A stretch of DNA of 64,000 bases from DATMER01 sp034667225 (lineage in GTDB: Bacteria; Acidobacteriota; Thermoanaerobaculia; Multivoradales; UBA5704), in assembly GCA_034667225.1 (NCBI GenBank), contig JAXDKG010000062.1:1-64000 (forward strand), written 5' to 3'. Numbering within the stretch: position 1 is the stretch's first letter; every line of letters starts with the position of its first letter. The notes under the pieces are model-generated. The model saw nothing but the letters and a program-made list of their open reading frames with translations, had not been told where the DNA came from and did not search any database. The position numbers were made by a program, and so were the translations under genes. Shown piece after piece: positions 28,215 to 35,886 of this stretch.

Positions 28215-28879
28215 ACGCAAAAATGGGCGCGCTGGCGCGCGCCGCGCGGCTGACCCGGGAGCTCGAGAGGTCCTGCCATGATCCGCGCGAGCCGATCGCG
28301 AGCAAGGTCCGGCGCATGCAGCGCGTGAAGTCCCCCGATTTGCCGCCGCGGGTCCGCGACCTGCGTTCCTACGACCCGACCTGGCCGTCCCTCTTCGCGG
28401 AAGAGGAGCGGAGGATCCGCGGCGCCCTGGGGGACGCTGTCGCGCGGGTCGAACACTTCGGGAGCACCTCGATCCCCGCGGAGGCACTCTCCTCGAAAAA
28501 TGTGATCGATTTCCTGGTGGCGGTCCGGGAGCCGTCTCTCGCGCCGCAGGCTCACGCCGTCCTGGCTGCGCTCGGCTACACCTCCTATGGCAACGGGCCG
28601 TGCGACCCGGAGACCGTGTGGTGGTGGCGGATCGAGGAGGAGGCGGCCTTCGTCGCGCATCTCTGCGCGGCCGCGAACCCCTGGATCGACACCGTGGTCA
28701 ACTACCGCGACTACATGCGCGCCCATCCCGAGGAGTGCGTCCGCTACGAAGAGGTGAAGCGGCGCCTGGCGGCGGAGCCGGACCGCAGCCTGTTCGAGTA
28801 CAGCCTCGGCAAGCTCCGCCTGTTCTACGAGATCAGCGGCAAGGCCGACGCCTGGAAGGGAGCCGGACAGGTCCCATGA
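28208..28879 (+). CDS. GrpB (UPF0157) nucleotidyltransferase-fold protein
   Basis: A 223-residue protein with the GrpB/UPF0157 signature: YDPTWPSLFAEEE, then VEHFGSTSIP and KNVIDFLVAV, the pattern of nucleotidyltransferase-superfamily folds (GS motif and spaced acidic residues). The GTG start at 28208 overlaps the SDR stop by 7 nt and has a strong GGGAGGAG ribosome site 5 nt upstream; an ATG at 28223 lacks one. The biochemical role of the family is largely unassigned, though some members are fused to dephospho-CoA kinase. In a carrier-protein operon a CoA- or nucleotide-linked role is tempting but is inference. It ends overlapping the next start (ATGA). Confidence 0.88.
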   Translation: MVDAKMGALARAARLTRELERSCHDPREPIASKVRRMQRVKSPDLPPRVRDLRSYDPTWPSLFAEEERRIRGALGDAVARVEHFGSTSIPAEALSSKNVIDFLVAVREPSLAPQAHAVLAALGYTSYGNGPCDPETVWWWRIEEEAAFVAHLCAAANPWIDTVVNYRDYMRAHPEECVRYEEVKRRLAAEPDRSLFEYSLGKLRLFYEISGKADAWKGAGQVP

Positions 28880-30075
28880 ACGAGCCACGATCGACAACCG
28901 GTCGCCTCACCGTCGTCAAGGTCGGCGGCAGCCTCCTCCAGAGCGCCGCCGCCCTCCAGCGGGTCGCCGCCGCCCTCGCTCAAAAACAGCGCGAGGGCGG
29001 AGCACTCCTGGTAGTCGCCTCGGCTTTGAAGGGTGTGACCGATCTGCTGGATCTGGCGGCTTCCCAGGCTTGGAACCGGCGACAGTCCAACGGCCATCTC
29101 GACGAGACCCTGGGCGCTCTGGCGGAGCGCCACCTGGAGATCACGCGCGACCTCGCCGCCGACGGCTCCGTCCTGGACCGGGTCCGGGGAGCGCTCGCCC
29201 AGGTGGAGGAGCTGGTCGGCTCGATCAGCGCGACCGGAGAGCTCTCCGATGCGACCTACGCCCGGCTCCTCTCCTACGGGGAGAGGCTGAGCGTGCTCCT
29301 CCTCGCGGCCGCCCTTCGCGAGGCCGGGCCCGAGGCACGGCCGATCGCCGCCGAAGAGGCGGGCCTCAAGGCAGAGGGCTTCCCCCGCGCCGGGTCGTGC
29401 GACATCCCGGCGAGCGCTCCGGGCTTGCGCAGGATGCGCGGCGAGTTGCAGAGCCGGGTCCTGGTGCTGACCGGCTTCTACGGCATCGGCGGCGACGGCG
29501 GCGTCGTGCTCTTCGGGCGCGGCGGCAGCGACGATACAGCCTGCGCCGTGGCCGCGGGGCTCGACGCCGACCGCCTGGAGCTGTGGAAGGACGTGCCCGG
29601 CTTCATGTCCGCCGACCCGCGGGAGGTCCGCGGCGCGCGCGTCATCCGCGAGGTGTCGTTCGATGAGGTCGCCCAACTGGGGGCCTACGGCTCCCGCATC
29701 GTCCATCACGGCTGTCTCGCACCGCTGCGCGGGCGCGCCATCAAGGTGTTTATCTCCACGGTCACGGAATCCGGCGCCACCCCCGGGACGAGGCTGGTGG
29801 AGAGGCTGGAACGGGGCGCGACTCGGGTCGTGGCCCTCGCCTCCCGCCGGCTCCTGCCGGCTCTGGTCGGAGTGGTCGGCGAAGGCGTCGCCAGCGATGC
29901 GGGGATCCGCTCGCGCATGCTCTCCTGCCTCTCGGCGGCGGGAGTCCGCGGCGACCTGGTGGCCCACCCGTCCGGGCGCTCCGGCTTGAGCTGTACCGTG
30001 CATCCAGACGATCTGGCCCCCGCCCTGGGCGGCCTGCACGAAAGCTTCTTCACCTCCTCGGAGGAAATCCAATGA
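28876..30075 (+). CDS. Aspartate kinase homologue with reduced ACT region
   Basis: A 399-residue amino-acid-kinase-fold protein. KVGGS near residue 15, GRGGSDDTA, and WKDVPGFMSADPREV (compare WTDVDGVYTADP in aspartokinases) identify it as aspartokinase-like, making beta-aspartyl phosphate from Asp and ATP. The kinase part runs to about residue 300. The remaining roughly 95 residues hold only one recognisable ACT-like segment (VGVVGEGVASDAGIRSRM), whereas usual aspartokinases have two that bind lysine or threonine. It may therefore be feedback-insensitive, supplying aspartate-family precursor to the NRPS. A DapB homologue lies in the same operon. Phosphorylation of another carboxylate is an alternative. 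Confidence 0.9.
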   Translation: MNEPRSTTGRLTVVKVGGSLLQSAAALQRVAAALAQKQREGGALLVVASALKGVTDLLDLAASQAWNRRQSNGHLDETLGALAERHLEITRDLAADGSVLDRVRGALAQVEELVGSISATGELSDATYARLLSYGERLSVLLLAAALREAGPEARPIAAEEAGLKAEGFPRAGSCDIPASAPGLRRMRGELQSRVLVLTGFYGIGGDGGVVLFGRGGSDDTACAVAAGLDADRLELWKDVPGFMSADPREVRGARVIREVSFDEVAQLGAYGSRIVHHGCLAPLRGRAIKVFISTVTESGATPGTRLVERLERGATRVVALASRRLLPALVGVVGEGVASDAGIRSRMLSCLSAAGVRGDLVAHPSGRSGLSCTVHPDDLAPALGGLHESFFTSSEEIQ

Positions 30076-31562
30076 TACCGGTCGTACGAACGAGCGCTCC
30101 CGCGAAAAACCTTGTCAACTATTGGAACCAGTCGCGCCTGCACGCGGATCTCGCGAAGTCCGCATCCGTCAGGCCGGCCCCGGGGTTCGTGCCCTGGCAT
30201 GCCGCTCTGGAGGACATCCTCAAGGTGGGCTACGGGGTCCAGGCCCAGCCCCGCTTCGTGTCCGGCGCCTGGGAGCAGATCCGCTGGCGCACCACGCCAT
30301 CGGCGGGAGCGCTCTATCCGTTCGAGGTGATCGCGACCGTCGTCGGCGAGGGGAGCTACCTGTGGACGATCGAGAGAGGGCACCTCGTTCCTTACGACGC
30401 GCCGCCGTTGACGCGCGGCGAGTTGGCGGAAGCCGGCTTCGTCACCCGGCCCGGGCACAACGTGGAGGCCCTGCTCACCTTCGTCGCCCGACCCTGGTTG
30501 AGCATGAAGAAGTACCAGCTGCGCGGCTACGCCTACTCCCACCTCGACGTGGGTCACACGGCTACCAACCTGGCTCTCTACACGACCGCCCTGGGCCATT
30601 CCCCGGTCCTTCACCTGCGGTTCTCCCGCTCCTTCCTGAGCGAGCACCTGAAGCTCGACGGGTTGTGCCGCGAGCCTCTCGCGGTCCTCTCGTTCTCGAG
30701 CGCCGGACCCGCCGCCGGCCCGCAGCGGGACCCTGCCCTCGACGCCGATCCCTGCGTCCAGCCGGTCAACCTGGAGCTGCCCGCGGAGCAGGAGCGCTCG
30801 AGCTGGGAGTCGCTCCAGGGGATCCTCTCTTTCGACTTCTCGCTCCAGCCTCCCTGCGAGCCCGCCGGAGCGGCGCTCGTGCTGGAGCCGGAGGCGGTCC
30901 CCGACGTCCCTGCCTTGAGGCTTCCCGAAGGCCGCCCGCCGCTGTCGGCGACGGCGGAGTGGCGCTCGGCGATCCTGGGCCGGCGCTCGGCGAAGGGTTT
31001 TCGCAAGGAGCCCTTGAGCGTGGCGCAGATCGGCGAGCTGCTCGGCGCGCTCCGGGCCAAGGGGCTCCCGGCGGACTGCTCGCTCGACGGCTCCGCGCGA
31101 TTCGGCGTGCGCCTGGTCGCGAGGAACGTCGACGGCCTCTCCGGCGTCTTCGCCTACAGCCCGGAGAGCCACACCCTGCAACTGATCGACTCCAAGGTGG
31201 ACGACCCCCGGCCTGCCTGCATGCGCCAGGAGCTCGCCGGAGATGCCGCGGCCCTGGTGATCCTGCATGCGCCGCTCTCCCGCCTGCTCGGAGAGCACGG
31301 ATACTCGGCCTTCGCCGAGCTCCAGTTCCGTGCCGCGGAGCTGGGCCAGCGCCTTCACCTGGCGGCCGCGCGCCTGGGGCCGCTCTTCGGGATGACCTGC
31401 ATCGGCGGGTTCGACGGGGAGCAGTGCGGCGCCCTGGCCCGGCTCGGCGAGGACGAGGAGACCCTCTACGTCATTCTGCTCGGCATCCGCGACGAGTCCG
31501 CGTTCAAGCACGACCGCCTGAGCGTGGCGTACAGCCACGGCTATGGCACGGTGGAGAGCTGA
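30072..31562 (+). CDS. SagB-type dehydrogenase (tandem nitroreductase fold)
   Basis: A 496-residue FMN-dependent oxidoreductase of the SagB/ThcOx family. The first half has the R-x-TPSAGALYPFE motif and the DVGHTATNLALY helix. The second half is another nitroreductase-like domain beginning near EWRSAILGRRSAKGF (about residue 300). Family members oxidise azolines to azoles in RiPP and NRPS pathways. The NRPS here has no visible Cy domain, so the substrate may instead be a dihydro-heterocycle or an ACP-bound intermediate, for example one made with the DapB homologue. The start overlaps the upstream stop (ATGA). Confidence 0.92.
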   Translation: MIPVVRTSAPAKNLVNYWNQSRLHADLAKSASVRPAPGFVPWHAALEDILKVGYGVQAQPRFVSGAWEQIRWRTTPSAGALYPFEVIATVVGEGSYLWTIERGHLVPYDAPPLTRGELAEAGFVTRPGHNVEALLTFVARPWLSMKKYQLRGYAYSHLDVGHTATNLALYTTALGHSPVLHLRFSRSFLSEHLKLDGLCREPLAVLSFSSAGPAAGPQRDPALDADPCVQPVNLELPAEQERSSWESLQGILSFDFSLQPPCEPAGAALVLEPEAVPDVPALRLPEGRPPLSATAEWRSAILGRRSAKGFRKEPLSVAQIGELLGALRAKGLPADCSLDGSARFGVRLVARNVDGLSGVFAYSPESHTLQLIDSKVDDPRPACMRQELAGDAAALVILHAPLSRLLGEHGYSAFAELQFRAAELGQRLHLAAARLGPLFGMTCIGGFDGEQCGALARLGEDEETLYVILLGIRDESAFKHDRLSVAYSHGYGTVES

Positions 31563-32728
31563 TGGATCGGTCCATCCTCGATCATCCTGCCCTCGCAGGG
31601 CGCTTCACGCCCGGGCACCGGGAGCTGCGGGAGCGCGCCCGGAGCTATTTCGACCCTGCGCGGCTCGGCGAATGGGTGCGCGAGCCCGGCGGCTATCTCC
31701 GCAAGGAGCAGTGGGAAGAGCTTGGCAGACAGGGCTTCCTGGGTGTCTCGCTGCCCCGCGAGCTGGGCGGCCAGGGCCTGGGCCTGCTGGGCGCGCTGAT
31801 CCTGACCGAGGCGGCGTCGCGGCTCGGGGACCTGGGCGTCTCCCTGGGCCTCCACTGCCAGACCGAGATCACCGCGCAATGGCTGGCGACCGCCCATGAC
31901 CAGGAGGTCCGCGACCGCTACCTCCCCGGGATGCTCTCCGGCCGGCTCGTCGGCTGCGCCTGCGACACCGAGCCCGGGCGGCAGATGGAATCGACCGCGG
32001 TGCGCGACGGCGACGAGCTGGTGGTCCACGCCCGCAAGCTCTACGTCGTCAACGGTGCCAACGCGGACCTGTGCTTCGTCACGCTCAAGGCCGACGGCGA
32101 GTCGGCGACCGTCCTGGTGGAGAAGGACCGCCCCGGCGTCCGCGTGCTCAAGGTGTTCGACAAGCTCGGGACCCGGTCGATCGATCAGGCGATGCTCGAC
32201 TTCGACGGAGTGCGGGTGCCGGCCGCGAACCTTTCCACGAAGCGCGGCGTCCGGCAGCTCATGCACTGGAACAAGGTGATGACGGTCGCCCGCTACCTGA
32301 TGTGCGCCGACGCCTGCTTCCTCCATCGCCGCCTGCTCGACCGCATCCTGGAATACGGCGGCCGGAGGATCGTCGAGGGGCGCCCGCTGGCGAGCTGGCC
32401 GGTCAACCGGCACGCCCTCGCCCGGGCCGCCGCGGACCAGGAGCTGATGGAGGCCGGCCTCCTGGACGGCTTCGAGCTTCTGGAGAGCCCGAAGAACGCC
32501 GTCGCCGAGATCGCCGCGCTCAAGTGGTTCTGCGTCGATCGGACGTCCCGGTTCGCGGCGTTCTGCGCCGAGCTCCACGGCGGCGCGGGGTACATGTGGG
32601 ACAGCGAGTTCCTGTTCGCCCAGGCGCAGATCGCGGGCCTCAAGATGTCGGGTGGGAGCCTGACCACGATGAAGGCGATCGCCGGCCAGGCACTAGCCTA
32701 CCGCGAGGAGCTGGAGGCTCTGGCATGA
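31562..32728 (+). CDS. Acyl-CoA dehydrogenase-like flavoprotein
   Basis: A 388-residue acyl-CoA dehydrogenase (ACAD) homologue, start by TGATG overlap. It has the N-terminal helical part (GFLGVSLPRELGG), the middle beta domain with RSIDQAMLDFDGVRVP, and the C-terminal helices (ELHGGAGYMWDSEF). The position of the usual catalytic Glu (YEGT/GGTTE region) reads MSGGSLTTMK, so the base is either elsewhere, as in isovaleryl-CoA dehydrogenases, or absent. Followed by an AMP-ligase and an ACP, this resembles carrier-tethered dehydrogenation cassettes such as prolyl-PCP to pyrrolyl-PCP, or acyl-ACP to enoyl-ACP. Confidence 0.92.
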   Translation: MDRSILDHPALAGRFTPGHRELRERARSYFDPARLGEWVREPGGYLRKEQWEELGRQGFLGVSLPRELGGQGLGLLGALILTEAASRLGDLGVSLGLHCQTEITAQWLATAHDQEVRDRYLPGMLSGRLVGCACDTEPGRQMESTAVRDGDELVVHARKLYVVNGANADLCFVTLKADGESATVLVEKDRPGVRVLKVFDKLGTRSIDQAMLDFDGVRVPAANLSTKRGVRQLMHWNKVMTVARYLMCADACFLHRRLLDRILEYGGRRIVEGRPLASWPVNRHALARAAADQELMEAGLLDGFELLESPKNAVAEIAALKWFCVDRTSRFAAFCAELHGGAGYMWDSEFLFAQAQIAGLKMSGGSLTTMKAIAGQALAYREELEALA

Positions 32729-34161
32729 ACATTCGGGACGCGATGGCCGAGAGCCTCGACCGGCACCGCGGCCGGACCGCGGTGGTCGGCGCCGAGGCCC
32801 TCTCCTACGAGGAGCTCGGGAGCCGGATTCATGCCGCGGTCGATCTATTCGGTGACGTGCGGCATGTGGGCTTCTGCCTCGGCAATCGCCCCGAATACGT
32901 CATTCTCTACTTCGCGACGCTCTTCGCCGGCCGCCTCCCGCTCCTGCTCGACGCCAACTTCAACACCGGCGAGATCGAGGCGATCCGGAGCGACTGCGGC
33001 CTCGACGCCCTGGTGATCGAGCCGTCGAAGGCGCAGGCGCTCGATATCCCGGGCAAGGGGGAGTCGGTCCCCTTCGGAGACGCCGTCGTCCTGCCGCTCT
33101 CGCGGTTCGAGCCGCGCTTCGCACCCCGGCCGGACACCGAGGTCTGCCGCTTCACCTCCGGCACCACGGGCCGGCCGAAGTGCCTGGAGTTCAGCGGGCA
33201 CGCCGTGGTCTCGGCGGCGCGCAACTGGGTCCTTGGAACGGGAATGACGCACGAGGACCGGACGCTCTGCCTGGCTGCCCTCTCGAACGGCCTGGCGTTC
33301 AATACCTCGCTGCTCTCGACCTTCGTGGCCGGCGGCGAGCTCCACTTCCTGAAGGGGGCTCCGCTGACCCGTCCGGTCGCGCGCCGGATCGAGGAGATCG
33401 GGATCACCCGGCTGGTCGCCTTTCCGACCCTCTACCGCAACTTCGTGGCTCCCGGCGGACCGGACCGGTCGGCGATGGCGAGCCTGGAGCACGCGATCTC
33501 CGCCGGCGCGCCGCTCTGGCCCGACGTGCGGGAGGAGTTCCGCTCCAAGTACGGACTCGATATTTCCGATTATTACGGGATTGCCGAGACCGGCCCGGTC
33601 ACGTTCGAGCGCGACGCGAGCCACCACACCGGGCTGGGCCAGCCGCTGCCGGGCGCGGAGATCCGGATCACCGAAGAAGACGGGGAGGCGGGGGAGGTGC
33701 TGGTGCGCACCGCGTCCATGGCCAGCGGATATCTGAACCATCCGGGCCTGTTCGAGGAGCGCGTGGATTCGCAAGGTTTTTATCATTCGGGAGATCGGGG
33801 GCGGCTCGTCGACGGACGCCTGCACCTAGTCGGCCGTACCCAGGACCACATCAACGTCGCTGGGCGCAAGATCGATCCCACGGAGATCGTCGCCGTCGTC
33901 CTGGCGCTCGACGGAGTGGCGGATGCCGTCGCCTTCCCCGACGAGGACCTGAACCGCGAGGCGCTGGTGCACCTCGTGGTCGTCGCTTCGAACGGCGGCG
34001 TCACCAAGGCGGCCGTGGCGGAGGCCTGCCGCTCGCGGCTCGCTCCCTACAAGGTCCCGGGCCGGATCAGCTTCGTCCAGGAGATCCCGCGCACCGGGAT
34101 CGGCAAGCCGCGGATCGCCGTGCTCCGCGAACAGCTCAACACGAAAGGATCGGTGGAATGA
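32725..34161 (+). CDS. Stand-alone AMP-forming acyl/aminoacyl ligase 1
   Basis: A 478-residue ANL-superfamily ligase that adenylates a carboxylate and transfers it to a thiol. The P-loop is FTSGTTGRPK, the A5 motif YGIAETGPVTF, A7-A8 HSGDRGR and GRTQDHINVAGRKI, and the C-terminal lysine motif GIGKPR. The start (ATG 32725) overlaps the ACAD stop; its own stop overlaps the ACP start. The obvious acceptor is the next-door ACP; the NRPS T6 domain, which lacks a working A domain, is a second candidate. The substrate cannot be read from the sequence. Confidence 0.93.
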   Translation: MNIRDAMAESLDRHRGRTAVVGAEALSYEELGSRIHAAVDLFGDVRHVGFCLGNRPEYVILYFATLFAGRLPLLLDANFNTGEIEAIRSDCGLDALVIEPSKAQALDIPGKGESVPFGDAVVLPLSRFEPRFAPRPDTEVCRFTSGTTGRPKCLEFSGHAVVSAARNWVLGTGMTHEDRTLCLAALSNGLAFNTSLLSTFVAGGELHFLKGAPLTRPVARRIEEIGITRLVAFPTLYRNFVAPGGPDRSAMASLEHAISAGAPLWPDVREEFRSKYGLDISDYYGIAETGPVTFERDASHHTGLGQPLPGAEIRITEEDGEAGEVLVRTASMASGYLNHPGLFEERVDSQGFYHSGDRGRLVDGRLHLVGRTQDHINVAGRKIDPTEIVAVVLALDGVADAVAFPDEDLNREALVHLVVVASNGGVTKAAVAEACRSRLAPYKVPGRISFVQEIPRTGIGKPRIAVLREQLNTKGSVE

Positions 34162-34430
34162 ACGACGATCAGAACGCGATGAAGAAGCGGGTCCAACGCC
34201 TGGTCTACATCGCCGCGGGAGGCAAGATCAACGAGGATGAGCTCGGCCGCTGGGACGTCGACCTGCGGACGATCGGGCTCGACTCGCTCGGATACCTGAA
34301 CCTGCTGGAAGGCCTGGAGAGGACGTTCGGCGTCGCCATCGACCTCGACCACGAGGAGGACCACAGCTTCCTCCACACGATCGACAACATCGTGCGCTAT
34401 CTCGTGGTCCAGCAGGGTGCGGCGGCGTGA
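34158..34430 (+). CDS. Acyl carrier protein 1
   Basis: A 90-residue discrete carrier protein with the phosphopantetheine attachment motif GLDSL (Ser43) followed by the typical LNLLEGLERTFGV helix. It is coupled to both neighbours (ATGA in, GTGA out) and sits between a ligase and ACAD-like proteins, so it most likely carries the substrate of those enzymes. Confidence 0.92.
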   Translation: MNDDQNAMKKRVQRLVYIAAGGKINEDELGRWDVDLRTIGLDSLGYLNLLEGLERTFGVAIDLDHEEDHSFLHTIDNIVRYLVVQQGAAA

Positions 34431-35176
34431 TCGATCCGGCGTTCGCAGCGCTCGAGCACGAGCTCGGCGTGCTGCCGCTCCTGGACGCCTTCTTCGCGGT
34501 CGGGGAGGCGGACAGGAAGCGCGCGTCGCTCGGCCTCTTCACGCCGCGCCCCGAGCCCGGCCTGGAAGCGGCGGCGATCGCGGGCGAGCCCTCGGGCAGC
34601 GGTCTGCGGCTGACGGGCAAGGTCCGCCTCTCGAGCCCGGATTCCGAGGCCTCGATCGTGCTGGTCAAGACGGGTGACGAGCACCGGCTGGCCTGGCTGG
34701 ACCATGGAATGCCCGGAGTCCAGCGGCACGGGACCTGGCTCGTGATCGATGGAGCCGTTGTCGATCTCGTCTCCCGGCCGGTCCGGATCTCCGAGCTCGC
34801 CGGCTGGCTGGAGACCTACGCGGGCGCCTGGGCCCTGGCCGCGGCGATGGCCGCCCGCGAAGGGGTCCGCGACCTGCGGCGCGCCGCCCGGACCACGGGT
34901 TTCAATGCCTCGCAGTGGGTGGCCATGGGGATCACCGAGGTGGAGATCGAGGCGGATCTGACCCTGGCCGCGGCCAGGAGGCGTCCCGGTATTGCCGTGG
35001 CCGCCGCGGCTGCCCGGACGCTCTCGATGGTCGCGGCCAAGACGGAGGAGCTCCGCGACGCGACGGGATTGGAGCTGGAAGGTCCGCTGAAGGTCCTGGC
35101 CTCGTATCTGGGCGGCGCATTGTTCCTCGAAAACGAGCTCGCCCGCGCCCTGCATATCGGGGAGGCGCGCGGATGA
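34427..35176 (+). CDS. Divergent acyl-CoA dehydrogenase-like protein lacking the N-terminal domain
   Basis: 249 residues, GTG start within the GTGA overlap. Residues about 55-115 resemble the middle beta domain of acyl-CoA dehydrogenases (SGLRLTGKVRLSS, then WLVIDGAVVDLV), and the remainder the C-terminal helical domain (YAGAWALAAAMAAREGVRDL and ITEVEIEADLTLAAAR). The N-terminal helical domain is missing and flavin-contact motifs are not obvious. It is probably a partner subunit of the 388-residue ACAD two genes upstream, as heteromeric ACADs exist, or a non-catalytic relic. The assignment is by fold pattern only. Confidence 0.65.
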   Translation: MIDPAFAALEHELGVLPLLDAFFAVGEADRKRASLGLFTPRPEPGLEAAAIAGEPSGSGLRLTGKVRLSSPDSEASIVLVKTGDEHRLAWLDHGMPGVQRHGTWLVIDGAVVDLVSRPVRISELAGWLETYAGAWALAAAMAAREGVRDLRRAARTTGFNASQWVAMGITEVEIEADLTLAAARRRPGIAVAAAAARTLSMVAAKTEELRDATGLELEGPLKVLASYLGGALFLENELARALHIGEARG

Positions 35177-35886
35177 AGGTGGCCCTCGTCGGGTACGGCA
35201 AGATGGGACGCGTCGTCGAAGAGATCGCGGCGGCCAAGGGGATGGAGGTCGTCGACCGCTTCACCCGCAGTCGGCCCCTGTCCGCGGATGCGGCCACGCG
35301 CCGGGCGCTCTCGGACGTGGCGGTTCTCGTCGACTTCTCCGTTCCCGAGGCCGTGGCCGACACCGCGCGTGCGGCGGCGGAGCTGTCGCTCCCCCTGGTG
35401 ATCGGGACCACCGGCTGGCAAGACCGGCTCGACGAGGTCCGGGAGGTGGTCGAGAGCTCCGGCATCGGCGCCGTGCGGGCGGCGAACTTCTCGGTGGGCG
35501 TCAATGTCTTCTACCGTCTCGTCGAGCAGGCTGCGAAGATGCTCTCGGCTCTGGACGGCTACGACCCGTTCATCCACGACTGGCACCACCGCTTCAAGCT
35601 CGACAGCCCGTCGGGCACGGCGCTCGAGATCCGGCGGCGGATGGCGCGCTACTACGGGGAGCGGGAGGTGCCGATCACCTGCCAGCGCTCCGGCTACGTC
35701 CCGTCCGTGCACTGGGTCGGCTTCGACTCGGCGGCCGACACGATCCATCTCGAGCACCGGGCACGCAACCGCCAGGGGCTCGCCGAGGGGGCGTTGCTGG
35801 CCGCGCGGTGGATCGCCGGCCGCTCGGGGTTCCACGACTTCAGGGAGGTGCTGGACGACCTTCTTCCCCTGGAGCTCGAATCATGA
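35173..35886 (+). CDS. dapB: Dihydrodipicolinate reductase (DapB) homologue
   Basis: A 237-residue two-domain reductase. The N-terminal Rossmann motif is GYGKMG, followed by VDFSVPEA, GTTGW and NFSVGVNVF. The substrate-binding motif HHRFKLDSPSGTA corresponds to the usual HHRHKxDAPSGTA, keeping the His pair, Lys and SGT. Canonical DapB reduces 4-hydroxy-tetrahydrodipicolinate with NAD(P)H in the lysine/DAP pathway. No dapA or asd is nearby, so it is probably not housekeeping here. With the aspartate-kinase homologue it points to a DAP-pathway-derived or cyclic-imine building block. Confidence 0.92.
   Translation: MKVALVGYGKMGRVVEEIAAAKGMEVVDRFTRSRPLSADAATRRALSDVAVLVDFSVPEAVADTARAAAELSLPLVIGTTGWQDRLDEVREVVESSGIGAVRAANFSVGVNVFYRLVEQAAKMLSALDGYDPFIHDWHHRFKLDSPSGTALEIRRRMARYYGEREVPITCQRSGYVPSVHWVGFDSAADTIHLEHRARNRQGLAEGALLAARWIAGRSGFHDFREVLDDLLPLELES

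Noticed and set aside
35808..35882. Longer N-terminus for the DUF1080-like protein starting inside dapB
   Set aside because: The ATG at 35883 overlaps the dapB stop in the same way as the nine junctions before it; the extension only reads dapB in another frame.
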